Of a stretch of 64,000 nucleotides of DNA, positions 18,239 to 26,565 are shown piece by piece. Position numbers and translations under genes: made by a program. The first letter of the stretch is position 1. Each line of letters starts with the position of its first letter. The DNA comes from Butyricimonas paravirosa (GTDB lineage: Bacteria > Bacteroidota > Bacteroidia > Bacteroidales > Marinifilaceae). The notes below the pieces were generated by a model that was given only the letters and a program-made list of their open reading frames with translations, did no database searches and was not told the DNA's origin. The stretch is from the NCBI RefSeq assembly GCF_032878955.1, contig NZ_CP043839.1:124001-188000 (forward strand), written 5' to 3'.

Positions 18239-19513
18239 ATGGCATCTAAAACGATTCGGGTATTATCTTTATTTTCAGGTTGTGGTGGAATGGATTTAGG
18301 ATTGGAAGGAGGATTCTCTATCCATAAGGGATGTATTAATGAAAAAAGTAATCCTGATTTTATTGAAAAGCAAGAGCGAGGTGATTTGGTAAAATTACAT
18401 TCTACTCGTTTTCAACTTGTTTTTGCCAATGATATTTTGAAAGAGGCTCGGACGGCTTGGACCCATTATTTCGCCAAGTACGGTTACACGCCGGATGTTT
18501 ACCGGGAGGAAAGTATCGTGGATCTCGTGAAACGGCACAGGGCAGGGGAATTGGTTTTCCCGGAAAAAGTAGATGTGGTTACAGGAGGTTTCCCGTGTCA
18601 GGATTTCAGTGTGGCGGGGAAACGTAACGGTTTCAATTCTCATAAAGATCATAAGGGAAAAATTATTGATGGGGAGATTGCCTCGGAAGAAACCCGCGGT
18701 AAGTTATATATGTGGATGAAAGAGGTGATTGAAATCACGAAGCCCAAGCTGTTTATCGCGGAGAACGTGAAAGGATTGGTAAATCTTTCCAATGTAAAGG
18801 AGATTATTCAGCAGGATTTTTCCCGGGCAGATGGAGATGGGTATATCGTGCTGGAACCTCGTGTTCTGCACGCTGCGGATTACGGTGTCCCCCAATCCCG
18901 TGAGAGGGTAATTTTTATCGGTATACGTAAATCTGCGTTAACACCCGCAGCCCGTGAGGCTTTGATGCGTGATGTTATCCCCGATGAATACGTGCCTTAT
19001 CCGTCGCCCAGTCATGCATATCATATTAAGAATAAGGGATTAATGCCTCCCCAGACGGTGGGAGGGATGTTTGCCGGGCTGAAGGAACCGGAAGATAGTG
19101 ATGATCCTGCACAAAAGGTCTATTCCAAAGCCAAGTTTATGGGTACTCATTGTCAAGGTCAGACAGAGGTGGATGTTAACGGGATCGGGCCGACGATTCG
19201 GGCTGAACATCATGGTAACATTGAATATCGACGACTGTCAAAAGAACATGGCGGTATCATTGACAAGGAATTGAAAAAGGGATTGAAAGAGCGTCGTTTA
19301 ACCCCGCGAGAATGTGCGTTGATACAGACTTTCCCTCTTGATTATGAATTTGTGATTCCTCATGAGGAAAACAAACAGAGATATATTCTAAGTCCTTCGG
19401 CAGCCTATAAGATTATAGGAAATGCTGTTCCGCCTTTATTGGCTTACCATATAGGAAAACGAATTGAGAATTTGTGGGATCTTTATTTCGAACCTGATGA
19501 AGTCATTATTTAG
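18239..19513 (+). CDS. DNA (cytosine-5)-methyltransferase, type II R-M system
   Basis: A 424-residue C5-cytosine methyltransferase. Motif I is FSGCGGMDLGL (12-22, SAM binding), motif IV is GGFPCQDFS with catalytic Cys120, motif VI is AENVKGL (174-180) and motif VIII is QSRERVIFIG (219-228). The variable target-recognition region follows, and motif X near the end is YKIIGNAVPP. The spacing between motifs I and IV is long because of an extra segment around residues 30-105. It methylates a cytosine in the site cut by the partner nuclease, whose frame overlaps its end. The target sequence cannot be deduced from the sequence by eye. Confidence 0.95.
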   Translation: MASKTIRVLSLFSGCGGMDLGLEGGFSIHKGCINEKSNPDFIEKQERGDLVKLHSTRFQLVFANDILKEARTAWTHYFAKYGYTPDVYREESIVDLVKRHRAGELVFPEKVDVVTGGFPCQDFSVAGKRNGFNSHKDHKGKIIDGEIASEETRGKLYMWMKEVIEITKPKLFIAENVKGLVNLSNVKEIIQQDFSRADGDGYIVLEPRVLHAADYGVPQSRERVIFIGIRKSALTPAAREALMRDVIPDEYVPYPSPSHAYHIKNKGLMPPQTVGGMFAGLKEPEDSDDPAQKVYSKAKFMGTHCQGQTEVDVNGIGPTIRAEHHGNIEYRRLSKEHGGIIDKELKKGLKERRLTPRECALIQTFPLDYEFVIPHEENKQRYILSPSAAYKIIGNAVPPLLAYHIGKRIENLWDLYFEPDEVII

Positions 19514-20543
19514 TTTTCATATGCAAGATGATCGTGCTTTCGAAGAGCTATTAGCAAAAGTAATAGACTTCATGAATCGGGAAGCATTGACGTTTCCGGA
19601 AAGGTATACTGGTTTATTAGGTAGTAAATTAGAAGACAAAGTCGTGGAGGTATTGCAACAATGTGCTGTCGGGACATGTTTTGAAGATCAGATCGTGAAA
19701 TATTCCGGGCAACGTTTTCCTGATATTGTTATTGGTGGTTATTACGGGGTTGAGGTGAAAACAACGAAAGCTAATCATTGGAAGTCTACGGGAAGTAGTG
19801 TTGCCGAGGGGACTCGAGTGGAAGATGTGGAGCGAGTATACCTTTTGTTTGGAAAAATGTGTGAACCGGTTTGTTTTGTTTGCAAGCCTTACGAAGAGTG
19901 TTTATCGGAAGTCGTGGTAACCCACTCTCCTCGTTATTTGGTAGATATGAATTTATTAAAAGGAGAAACAATTTTTGACAAGTTGGGAATTCCTTATGAT
20001 GAATTGCGTTGTCAACCGAATCCGATTCGAACCATTCTTGATTACTATCGTTCCCGGCTTAAAGAAGGGGAAGAATTATGGTGGTTGGATAATGATCATT
20101 CTAAGGTATCTAACCTTGTGATTCGTATGTGGAGTTCGCTATCTCCGCAAGAGAAACAGAAATACCAAATTAAAGGATTTATCTTTTTCCCAGAGTTATT
20201 AAGTAATCGTTCGGATAAATTCAATCGTATGGCTGTTTGGCTTGCAACTCAAGAAGGAGTTGTTTGTCCGAATCTAAGAGATATTTTCTCGGCAGGAGGG
20301 AAGGAGTGTATTACGAAAAACGGAGAGAGTTATCCTGGTGTGTCAAAAGTGATTGGGAAACTCTACCGGGAATTATCTGCAATAAAAGAATTTATTCAGC
20401 AGGTTGATGATGCTGAATTGCAGGAGTATTGGAAATGTCAATTCAATATCGGGGAAAAATGGGAAACGTGGTGTCAATTGGCAATCAATAATCTTGAAAC
20501 AATCAACACAACCGGAATCCCTTTGAAGAAATTAATCTGTTAA
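19497..20543 (+). CDS. Type II restriction endonuclease (PD-(D/E)XK type)
   Basis: A 348-residue protein whose start overlaps the methyltransferase stop by 17 bases, the normal coupling of a type II restriction-modification pair. The segment FPDIVIGG-YYGVEVKTTK supplies Pro75-Asp76, Glu86 and Lys88, a PD-(D/E)XK metal-binding core, preceded by a helix GSKLEDKVVEVL that may give a further acidic residue. The C-terminal half is helical and has no match I recognise. An in-frame ATG at 19521 (MQDDRAF) is an equally possible start. It should cut unmethylated DNA at the partner's target. The gene ends 9 bases before a convergent acetyltransferase gene. Confidence 0.82.
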   Translation: MKSLFSFHMQDDRAFEELLAKVIDFMNREALTFPERYTGLLGSKLEDKVVEVLQQCAVGTCFEDQIVKYSGQRFPDIVIGGYYGVEVKTTKANHWKSTGSSVAEGTRVEDVERVYLLFGKMCEPVCFVCKPYEECLSEVVVTHSPRYLVDMNLLKGETIFDKLGIPYDELRCQPNPIRTILDYYRSRLKEGEELWWLDNDHSKVSNLVIRMWSSLSPQEKQKYQIKGFIFFPELLSNRSDKFNRMAVWLATQEGVVCPNLRDIFSAGGKECITKNGESYPGVSKVIGKLYRELSAIKEFIQQVDDAELQEYWKCQFNIGEKWETWCQLAINNLETINTTGIPLKKLIC

Positions 20544-20552
20544 TTTCGTTTT

Positions 20553-21041
20553 CTACAATTTTAACCGGAAAATATCGGATACTTGTTTAAAGCCGTGATG
20601 CTCGAAGAATTGATGGGCAGAATGGTTGTTGACGCCCGATTCGAGATAACAATCCTGTATTCCTTTGTCCCGGAAACTTTCCGTCGCTTTTTGCAGGAGT
20701 TCCTGTCCGATACGCTTTCCCCGGTACGCGGGATCGACACTGAGGTCAAAGATAACCCCGTAAGGTCTGGCTCCGTCATTCGTGATGCCGAACAATACGA
20801 ACCCGATAATTGTTCCGTTTTCCAGATATAGCAGGAGCGTGTTGTCCGGGTTTTCTACTTGTCGATCGAGATAATTTAGCCACATTTCCTTGTAATTAGG
20901 AGCAAGCTCGTTACTATCGAGAGCGATTCCCATTTGTAGTTCCCCGTGGGAAATGTAGGCTTTGTGTGATTCGATAATGCGAGAGAAAAACTCGCAGAGT
21001 TGCGTCCTGTAATCGATAGAATATGTCTGTATCATATACAT
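20553..21041 (-). CDS. GNAT family N-acetyltransferase
   Basis: A 162-residue acetyl-CoA-dependent acyltransferase. The acetyl-CoA pyrophosphate-binding motif A is visible as DLSVDPAYRGKRIGQELLQKA (about residues 95-115), and motif B as GVNNHSAHQFFEHHGFKQV near the C-terminus, the usual GNAT order. The acceptor substrate is unknown. It starts only 3 bases after the stop of the membrane protein upstream on the same strand, so the two are probably one transcript; whether they work together is not known. Confidence 0.88.
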   Translation of the reverse strand: MYMIQTYSIDYRTQLCEFFSRIIESHKAYISHGELQMGIALDSNELAPNYKEMWLNYLDRQVENPDNTLLLYLENGTIIGFVLFGITNDGARPYGVIFDLSVDPAYRGKRIGQELLQKATESFRDKGIQDCYLESGVNNHSAHQFFEHHGFKQVSDIFRLKL

Positions 21042-21044
21042 AAA

Positions 21045-22664
21045 TTAAATTTGGTGTGATTTTCTTTTACTATGTTTTTTCCGAAGGTAGTGAATAATTA
21101 CCCGGATCATGATTTTCATACTGAAATATATACCAATAGAAGTGATAACGACCAGAACGACAGCTGTGAATATCCCAAATTCTTTGGAAATCATCGAAAA
21201 TACGGGAGCCTCGCCGTTACCTTCCAATAATACTCCGAAAAGGGAGGCTATGGAAATGAAAAGAAGAATATTCTTCGTGCTGTTAGCCTCTTTCAGATCA
21301 GCTATATTGTTGGCATTTGTCAAGGATTTATCCACTCTTTCCGTGATGTCCTTTAATTGCTGCTCGTCTGCGTCAATTCGTAGTCTTCGGCTTGTCTCGT
21401 GGTACATGTGTTTGTGAGACATATAGCGCAGGTAGCGTACCGAATCGAGTTGCAGTATTACATCGGATAAGCTGATGCTTAGGCGGGCATTCTGCTCGAT
21501 CATGTCCAGAATCTTGTCATTGATGATTGTGAATCCCTGTTGTCCGTCCTTTGATTCCGGGTGACTGTTATCCTTGATCGCTTGTCGGGAATTGAAGATA
21601 TATTTATTCAGCACGTAGTTGATCGTGTGTTTTTTAGCCAACAGGATTTCGACTAACACAAGATATTCCGGCCAACTGACGTGATAACGGTCTCGTCGGG
21701 CCAAGTGTTTTTTCCAGTCGGTGGGAGCTTCTTTCCCACGGTTTCCGTACGTACCGATAACGAGACTCATGTTTTCATTTGCCAGCACAAGATCATCGGT
21801 GTCAATGGCGATGTTTTTCCCACAAATATCTTCAAAACTGGAATCCATGCGGTAGGGCCACTCTTCGGGGTAAAGACTCATGAGGCCCACGAGTTCCGCC
21901 TTGTGACATTGTTCGATATGTTCGATAACTTGGTCTTCCCGCATCTGGTCAAAACGGATTCGTCCCTCGTGACCGATACTTTCCCAAATATCCAGAAAGA
22001 TATAATTATGCCATCCGTATTCGAACTCTTTGGATTCTTTACTTTTTCTTGAATCTTTTTGTCTTTGCCCGTCAAAAAAATAGCGGTAACGCTTTTGTAC
22101 TTCATCGAAAGTAACACCTTTTGTTTTCACGGTTGTCGTGTGGACGTGTGATTCTTCGTCGATGTGCAGGTCACTGATTGAAACGACTTTCAAGGAACCG
22201 TCGATTTCTTGGCCTTTCTTCTTGTTGTTGTAAACCCAATGTTCCACATGTTGCACGATCCCCGCCACGGCAATCAGTTGATCCGTGTTGAATGGAACAT
22301 CTGTTTGGCAAAATTTGGTCCCGTTAATTCTTCCTGTCGGGCTCACGATAATCCGGTAGGAGATTTCAACTGTCTTGTTGAAGAATACGGCAGCCCGTAC
22401 ATGTACGTGTCCCCATAGCCTAGCGGGAGCGTTCCCGTCAATGTCAATACATATATCGAACCCTTTCAAACGATAACGGTTGATGACTTTATCCGAATGG
22501 GTAAACAACTGGTCGTCAAAATGCCCGTCATCATCCTTTTTGATGAAGAAATTCGTTTCGGGGTTCAAGGGAATTTCAATTCCGGCAGAAGTAAAGGTCT
22601 GTATCAGAATGACGGAAAATTCATTGTAGATAAGACCGGATTCACACTGGTTGTAATTTCTCAT
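21045..22664 (-). CDS. Hypothetical membrane protein with CorA-like architecture
   Basis: A 539-residue protein of unknown function. The first 400 or so residues are soluble and mixed alpha/beta; a long helical region then leads into two membrane helices near the C-terminus (NILLFISIASLFGVLL and FTAVVLVVITSIGIYF) and a basic tail. A large soluble N-terminus, a long stalk helix and two C-terminal helices are the layout of CorA-type transporters, but the diagnostic Gly-Met-Asn motif after the first helix is absent, so ion transport is only a thought. I chose the ATG at 22664 (MRNYNQ) because a -7 box lies at 22682-22689; the earlier start at 22694 would sit upstream of that promoter. Confidence 0.6.
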   Translation of the reverse strand: MRNYNQCESGLIYNEFSVILIQTFTSAGIEIPLNPETNFFIKKDDDGHFDDQLFTHSDKVINRYRLKGFDICIDIDGNAPARLWGHVHVRAAVFFNKTVEISYRIIVSPTGRINGTKFCQTDVPFNTDQLIAVAGIVQHVEHWVYNNKKKGQEIDGSLKVVSISDLHIDEESHVHTTTVKTKGVTFDEVQKRYRYFFDGQRQKDSRKSKESKEFEYGWHNYIFLDIWESIGHEGRIRFDQMREDQVIEHIEQCHKAELVGLMSLYPEEWPYRMDSSFEDICGKNIAIDTDDLVLANENMSLVIGTYGNRGKEAPTDWKKHLARRDRYHVSWPEYLVLVEILLAKKHTINYVLNKYIFNSRQAIKDNSHPESKDGQQGFTIINDKILDMIEQNARLSISLSDVILQLDSVRYLRYMSHKHMYHETSRRLRIDADEQQLKDITERVDKSLTNANNIADLKEANSTKNILLFISIASLFGVLLEGNGEAPVFSMISKEFGIFTAVVLVVITSIGIYFSMKIMIRVIIHYLRKKHSKRKSHQI

Positions 22665-22681
22665 AGTACGCACGTTTCGTG

Positions 22682-22689
22682 CAAATATA
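22682..22689 (-). promoter_or_regulatory. -7 promoter box for the CorA-shaped protein gene
   Basis: On the minus strand the bases read TATATTTG, matching TAnnTTTG, 17 bases before the ATG at 22664. This is the main reason for choosing the shorter protein start. Confidence 0.55.
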
Positions 22690-22815
22690 AGCAAATTTTA
22701 TAAATAAAACGGAGAAAGTATTTTTTCATAAAAGCTGATTTATTAGGAGATATTAAAAATATTCATTAACTTTCCTAACTAGATAGAAATAAGTGTTTAA
22801 TCAATAATAATAAGT

Positions 22816-22965
22816 ATGATGTTAGGAGGAGTGGTTGGAATTTTGTATGTGGTGTTAAAACTAATACTGTTTGTCGGTTTGGTTATTTTACTTTGGAATG
22901 TTTATGTCGCGTTGCGGATATACATCAAAAAGAATAGTGATGTGAAATGGAAAGAAAAAGACTGA
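22816..22965 (+). CDS. Small membrane protein (49 aa)
   Basis: A 49-codon frame encoding a hydrophobic helix (about residues 6-27, VVGILYVVLKLILFVGLVILLW) followed by a positively charged tail ending in KWKEKD. I do not recognise a family. It lies alone between the divergent membrane-protein gene and the convergent osmoprotectant ATPase, and its stop codon overlaps a shared hairpin terminator. A real small inner-membrane protein is plausible from the hydrophobicity and the Lys-rich cytoplasmic end. Confidence 0.45.
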   Translation: MMLGGVVGILYVVLKLILFVGLVILLWNVYVALRIYIKKNSDVKWKEKD

Positions 22966-22981
22966 CTTGTAAATGTCAGCC
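22955..22981 (-). terminator. Terminator of the osmoprotectant operon (shared by convergent genes)
   Basis: On the minus strand GGCTGAC pairs with GTCAGTC around an 8-base loop and five T residues follow. The stem covers the end of the ATPase gene on one strand and the stop codon of the 49-aa gene on the other. Confidence 0.65.
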
Positions 22982-23707
22982 TTCTATTAATTCTTTCACG
23001 AAAGGTGTTGCCGGGGTATTCCTGATATGATCCGGGGTGTCCAGTTGCTCAACAAGCCCTTTGTTCATGACCATAACTCGGGTACCCAGTTTTAGGGCCT
23101 CTTTTATATCGTGGGTGATAAACACGATAGTCACTCCTAACTGCTCGTGAATACGAATAATTTCACTCTGTAACATTTTGCGTGTAATCTCATCAACCGC
23201 CCCGAACGGTTCGTCCATGAGTAGGATATCCGGGTTTGCGGCAAGGGCTCGGGCGATACCAACTCGTTGGCGTTGACCACCGGACAGTTCTGCCGGGTAG
23301 CGGTCGAGCATATCCCTGTCAAGACCGACCACGTCAATCAATCGTTCCACCGCTTTGCGGGTACGTTCTTTATTCCTGTGATTCAGTAGGCTGGGGACGT
23401 AAGCAATGTTTTTACGAATGGTCATGTGAGGAAACAGTCCGATACCTTGAATGACATACCCGATGTTACGACGTAAAAGTGTTTGGTTCTCCTTCGAAAT
23501 ATCTTTCCCATCGACATAAATGATCCCGAAAGTGGGAGAGATCAGCCCGTTAATTAACTTTAGTACGGTTGTCTTCCCAGAACCGGAACTTCCGATAATG
23601 GTTAGGAACTCGCCCTTCCGGATCTCCAAGTTGAAGTCCTTTAATATTTCCCGGTTTCCGTATGATTTATTGACGTGTTCAAAACGAATAGCAACATTAT
23701 TTTCCAT
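22976..23707 (-). CDS. Glycine betaine/quaternary amine ABC transporter ATP-binding protein (OpuCA/OsmV-like)
   Basis: A 243-residue ATPase. Walker A is GSSGSGKTT (39-47), the signature is LSGGQRQR and Walker B is ILLMDEPFGAVDE. The DEPFGAVDE form and the close resemblance to OpuCA/OsmV/ProV fit the quaternary-amine uptake family. The CBS domains that sense ionic strength in longer homologues are absent: the protein stops soon after the core. Its start overlaps the end of the substrate-binding protein gene by 11 bases, so translation is probably coupled. It powers the permease encoded at 24608. Confidence 0.92.
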   Translation of the reverse strand: MENNVAIRFEHVNKSYGNREILKDFNLEIRKGEFLTIIGSSGSGKTTVLKLINGLISPTFGIIYVDGKDISKENQTLLRRNIGYVIQGIGLFPHMTIRKNIAYVPSLLNHRNKERTRKAVERLIDVVGLDRDMLDRYPAELSGGQRQRVGIARALAANPDILLMDEPFGAVDEITRKMLQSEIIRIHEQLGVTIVFITHDIKEALKLGTRVMVMNKGLVEQLDTPDHIRNTPATPFVKELIEG

Positions 23708-24611
23708 AACTCAATTGTGGATTAAGTAAACCTTTTTTCTTTAAAAACTCCACGGCAACTTCCCGTTCCGTGCGATGTTCCACGTCGACTTTGTAATTCA
23801 TGTCGGCCATTTCCTGATCAGTCAGTATACCGTTCATCTTTTCCAGTATCCTTTCCAGTTCCGGGTGTTCCTTCAATGTTTCCTCTCGTACTATTGTTGC
23901 GCAATAGTAGGAAGGAAAGAAGTGTTTGTCATCTTTTAGAATCGTAAGATTTGCGTGACTTAACTGTCCATCCGTCGTGAAAATGTTGATCACATCAATC
24001 TTGCCGGATCTCATGGCTTCGTACTTCAATCCAATGTCCATATCCAAGTTTTTCTTGAATTTGAGGTTATAGTAGGCGCAGAGATCTGCGTACCCGTCAT
24101 TAATTTCGTAAAAGTCATATTCCGCCCCGAAAGTGAATAAATCGGGATAAAGGGCCAGATCGGAAAATGTTTTTAAGTTATATTTTTTTGCCATTTCATT
24201 ACTTACAGCCAAGCTATAAGCATTGTTAAAGCCGTACGGGGCAACCCATTTCAGCCCGTATTCCCGGGAATATTCTTTTTGTAACTCGGAGAATAATTGG
24301 TCAGGTGGGAGTAGCGTGTCTTTTTTCAAGATCACCAACCAGCCTGTACCCGTGTATTCCGGGTAAAGGTCGAAATCTCCCTTGATCATGGCCGGATGAA
24401 TGTTGCTCGTGCCACCACCCACGCCTTTCGTGATTTTCACGTGCAAATCGGAGTTTTCTTCAATGAGTAGGGCAAGCATCTCTCCGAGAATGAATTGTTC
24501 GCTCATCGGTTTGGTGGCAATATGGATCGTGTCTTTTTTCGACTCGCATCCCGACAGGAATACGAGGCCAATGAATAGTGCAAGTAGTCCGTTTTTCATG
24601 TATTTTTTCAT
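23697..24611 (-). CDS. Quaternary amine/osmoprotectant substrate-binding lipoprotein (OsmX/OpuCC-like)
   Basis: A 304-residue binding protein of the OpuAC/QAT family. The signal peptide carries the lipobox LSGC with Cys22, so it is lipid-anchored in the periplasm. Segments such as KPMSEQFILGEMLALLIEE, GVGGGTSNIHPAMIKGDFDLYPEYTGTGW and KIDVINIFTTDGQL are typical for choline/glycine-betaine/carnitine binders. The frame overlaps the permease stop by 4 bases and the ATPase start by 11, so binding protein, permease and ATPase form a translationally coupled unit. Confidence 0.92.
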   Translation of the reverse strand: MKKYMKNGLLALFIGLVFLSGCESKKDTIHIATKPMSEQFILGEMLALLIEENSDLHVKITKGVGGGTSNIHPAMIKGDFDLYPEYTGTGWLVILKKDTLLPPDQLFSELQKEYSREYGLKWVAPYGFNNAYSLAVSNEMAKKYNLKTFSDLALYPDLFTFGAEYDFYEINDGYADLCAYYNLKFKKNLDMDIGLKYEAMRSGKIDVINIFTTDGQLSHANLTILKDDKHFFPSYYCATIVREETLKEHPELERILEKMNGILTDQEMADMNYKVDVEHRTEREVAVEFLKKKGLLNPQLSYGK

Positions 24612-25255
24612 AGTAATTTACGTTTTCTTTTAATATACTTTTCGTAGCGTCCCACGCCCCAATCTGCCAGCAAGGCCAGCAGGGCTATTAATAAACTCCC
24701 GGCAATCGTCATGGCCGAATTGTTGGTTGTGATTCCCCGGTAGATGGCTACTCCTAATCCTCCGGCACCGATAAATGCGGCGATACCCGTGAGGGCAATG
24801 GTCATCACGACCATGTTACGTATTCCCGACAGGATAACAGGAAATGCCAGAGGAATCTGTATTTTATAGAGTATCTGGAAGGTTGTGCTGCCCATTCCCC
24901 GTGCCGCCTCGATAATCTCCTTGTCGATACCGATAATTCCCGTGTAGGTATTGTGGACCATAGGGAGCAGGGCGTAAATACTCAAAGCGATGATGGCCGT
25001 GGTGTTACCGATTCCGGAAAAAGGAATCAAGAAACCGAACAAGGCAATTGATGGGATGGTGTAAATGAAGTTCGTGAGGCCCAACACGGTGGATGAACCC
25101 TTGCGGTACATACTGATCATGATTCCTAGCCCCAATCCGACAATCGTGGCGATCACGATGGATGTCAGCGATATTTGCAGGTGTTCCCACGTGAGGTCCA
25201 AGAAAAAGTGCCAACGTTCCACGTATAGCGTGTAAATCTCTTTTATCATTTGCAT
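24608..25255 (-). CDS. Osmoprotectant ABC transporter permease (OpuCB/OsmW-like)
   Basis: A 215-residue inner-membrane permease with five to six helices and the ABC-importer EAA loop EAARGMGSTTFQILYKIQIP that docks the ATPase. The short length and the segment GIAAFIGAGGLGVAIYRGI are typical of OpuCB/OpuCD/OsmW/OsmY proteins. Only one permease gene is present, so it probably acts as a homodimer. It lies between the porin gene upstream and the binding protein downstream, 12 bases after the porin stop. Confidence 0.92.
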   Translation of the reverse strand: MQMIKEIYTLYVERWHFFLDLTWEHLQISLTSIVIATIVGLGLGIMISMYRKGSSTVLGLTNFIYTIPSIALFGFLIPFSGIGNTTAIIALSIYALLPMVHNTYTGIIGIDKEIIEAARGMGSTTFQILYKIQIPLAFPVILSGIRNMVVMTIALTGIAAFIGAGGLGVAIYRGITTNNSAMTIAGSLLIALLALLADWGVGRYEKYIKRKRKLL

Positions 25256-25267
25256 TACGTTTAAAAG

Positions 25268-26404
25268 TTAAAAATAATAACCCACGTTCACGTTAAAACG
25301 GGCATGCCAGGAATCACTTTCGCCACCGGCACCGAAACCGTTGAAATCAGGTCCCAGCCACCCGTGATTTTTACCTAGAGCGTAATCCACGTAAATACAC
25401 ACGGGACCACCGTCCAGCATACATCCCGTGACGTTCTGGAAACTATCTTTGTAATCGTTGTTCTGTTTGTCGAGCCAACCGAAGTCGTTGTACACTTGTA
25501 TTTTCTTTAGAAATTTCCTGTTTACCGGGATCGTGTACCCGACTCCCAACATGTACACGTTTGCTTTGGCGGCTACCAGATAGGGAGCCCCGTAAGCCGT
25601 CATCGAGATCAGCTCATCGTCGTCTCCCTCGCCATTTTTAGGATTCATGGCATAAGTTGTCAATTGTGCTTTCAGACTGACTTTTTGCGTGGTTAGTTCA
25701 TAATGTAGGGCGAAAGCGTAATGTGTACCGTTCTTGCGGGTGTCGAGGTTGTAAAGTTGTCCGAACTCTGCCGATCCGCCTAATCGTTGCCGGGTAGATT
25801 CCCCGAATTTATAAAAGGCTTGTCCGTTGAATTGATTGATCTCTTTGTTCCGTCCGGCCACGTCGTAACCGTATCGATCATCGGAAGTTTCGTTATCTGA
25901 CCCGAAAAGTAGTTCATCTGCATTCTTGAAAAAAGCGAGAGTAAAATCCCACGTGTCACCTTGATATAAATACTTGATTCCCATATCAGAATCGTCTTCC
26001 AGTCCGATGTAATAAGCGATTTGCAGGAAGAAGTTGTGCGAGGCGATAGGTTGAATACCGAAAGGCACTCCCGTTAGCCCCAGTTGCATTTGGCTTTTGT
26101 CGTTGAACTGGTAGCCGATCCACCCGTATTTCAGCATAGGACCACCGAAATCTTTACTGTAAAAGCGGTAGTCCGCACTTAGAATGATATTTCGGTAGGA
26201 ACCTGACAATTTGAAGTATAACACGTCAAAACCAAAATCTCCACCCCGGTCACGATGTCCGGGTTTCCAATCGCAGAAATTGTAATTAAAACGGAGCGCT
26301 CCCCCGAGTTTGAACTTCGGTAACACCCGTTCTTGTGCCTGACTTATCACCACCAGTAACGTTAGGCATATTCCTAGAAACAGTCTTTTATATTTCATAT
26401 CCAT
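25268..26404 (-). CDS. Outer-membrane beta-barrel (porin-like) protein
   Basis: A 378-residue secreted protein. A signal peptide ends at about residue 23 (SQAQ), and the rest alternates polar and aromatic residues in short strands, ending in the outer-membrane signature VNVGYYF with a terminal Phe. Loops are rich in Gly, Asp and Asn. This resembles Bacteroidetes porin families of the phosphate-porin OprO/P or DUF3373 size class, but I cannot name one. It is the first gene of the osmoprotectant ABC operon, which suggests it lets that substrate through the outer membrane. An ATG two codons later (26398) is the alternative start. Confidence 0.78.
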   Translation of the reverse strand: MDMKYKRLFLGICLTLLVVISQAQERVLPKFKLGGALRFNYNFCDWKPGHRDRGGDFGFDVLYFKLSGSYRNIILSADYRFYSKDFGGPMLKYGWIGYQFNDKSQMQLGLTGVPFGIQPIASHNFFLQIAYYIGLEDDSDMGIKYLYQGDTWDFTLAFFKNADELLFGSDNETSDDRYGYDVAGRNKEINQFNGQAFYKFGESTRQRLGGSAEFGQLYNLDTRKNGTHYAFALHYELTTQKVSLKAQLTTYAMNPKNGEGDDDELISMTAYGAPYLVAAKANVYMLGVGYTIPVNRKFLKKIQVYNDFGWLDKQNNDYKDSFQNVTGCMLDGGPVCIYVDYALGKNHGWLGPDFNGFGAGGESDSWHARFNVNVGYYF

Positions 26405-26565
26405 TTTTATCTTTCAAGGTATAACGGGAATGTTAAAAAATAGTTTCCTTAAATTTATCATTTGTTAGTAAAATCAACTTTAAAGTAACTAGACGGTGGA
26501 AAAGTAGAACCTTTTTAACTCCTTGGCCGTTAAAGAAAAAAGATAACGAAATAAAAAATAATAAG

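Noticed and set aside
26490..26520. A partial look-alike of the locus 1 motif (AAAAGTAGAACC) before the DUF5996 gene.
   Set aside because: The first box has a mismatch and no GTATT box occurs 14 bases later.
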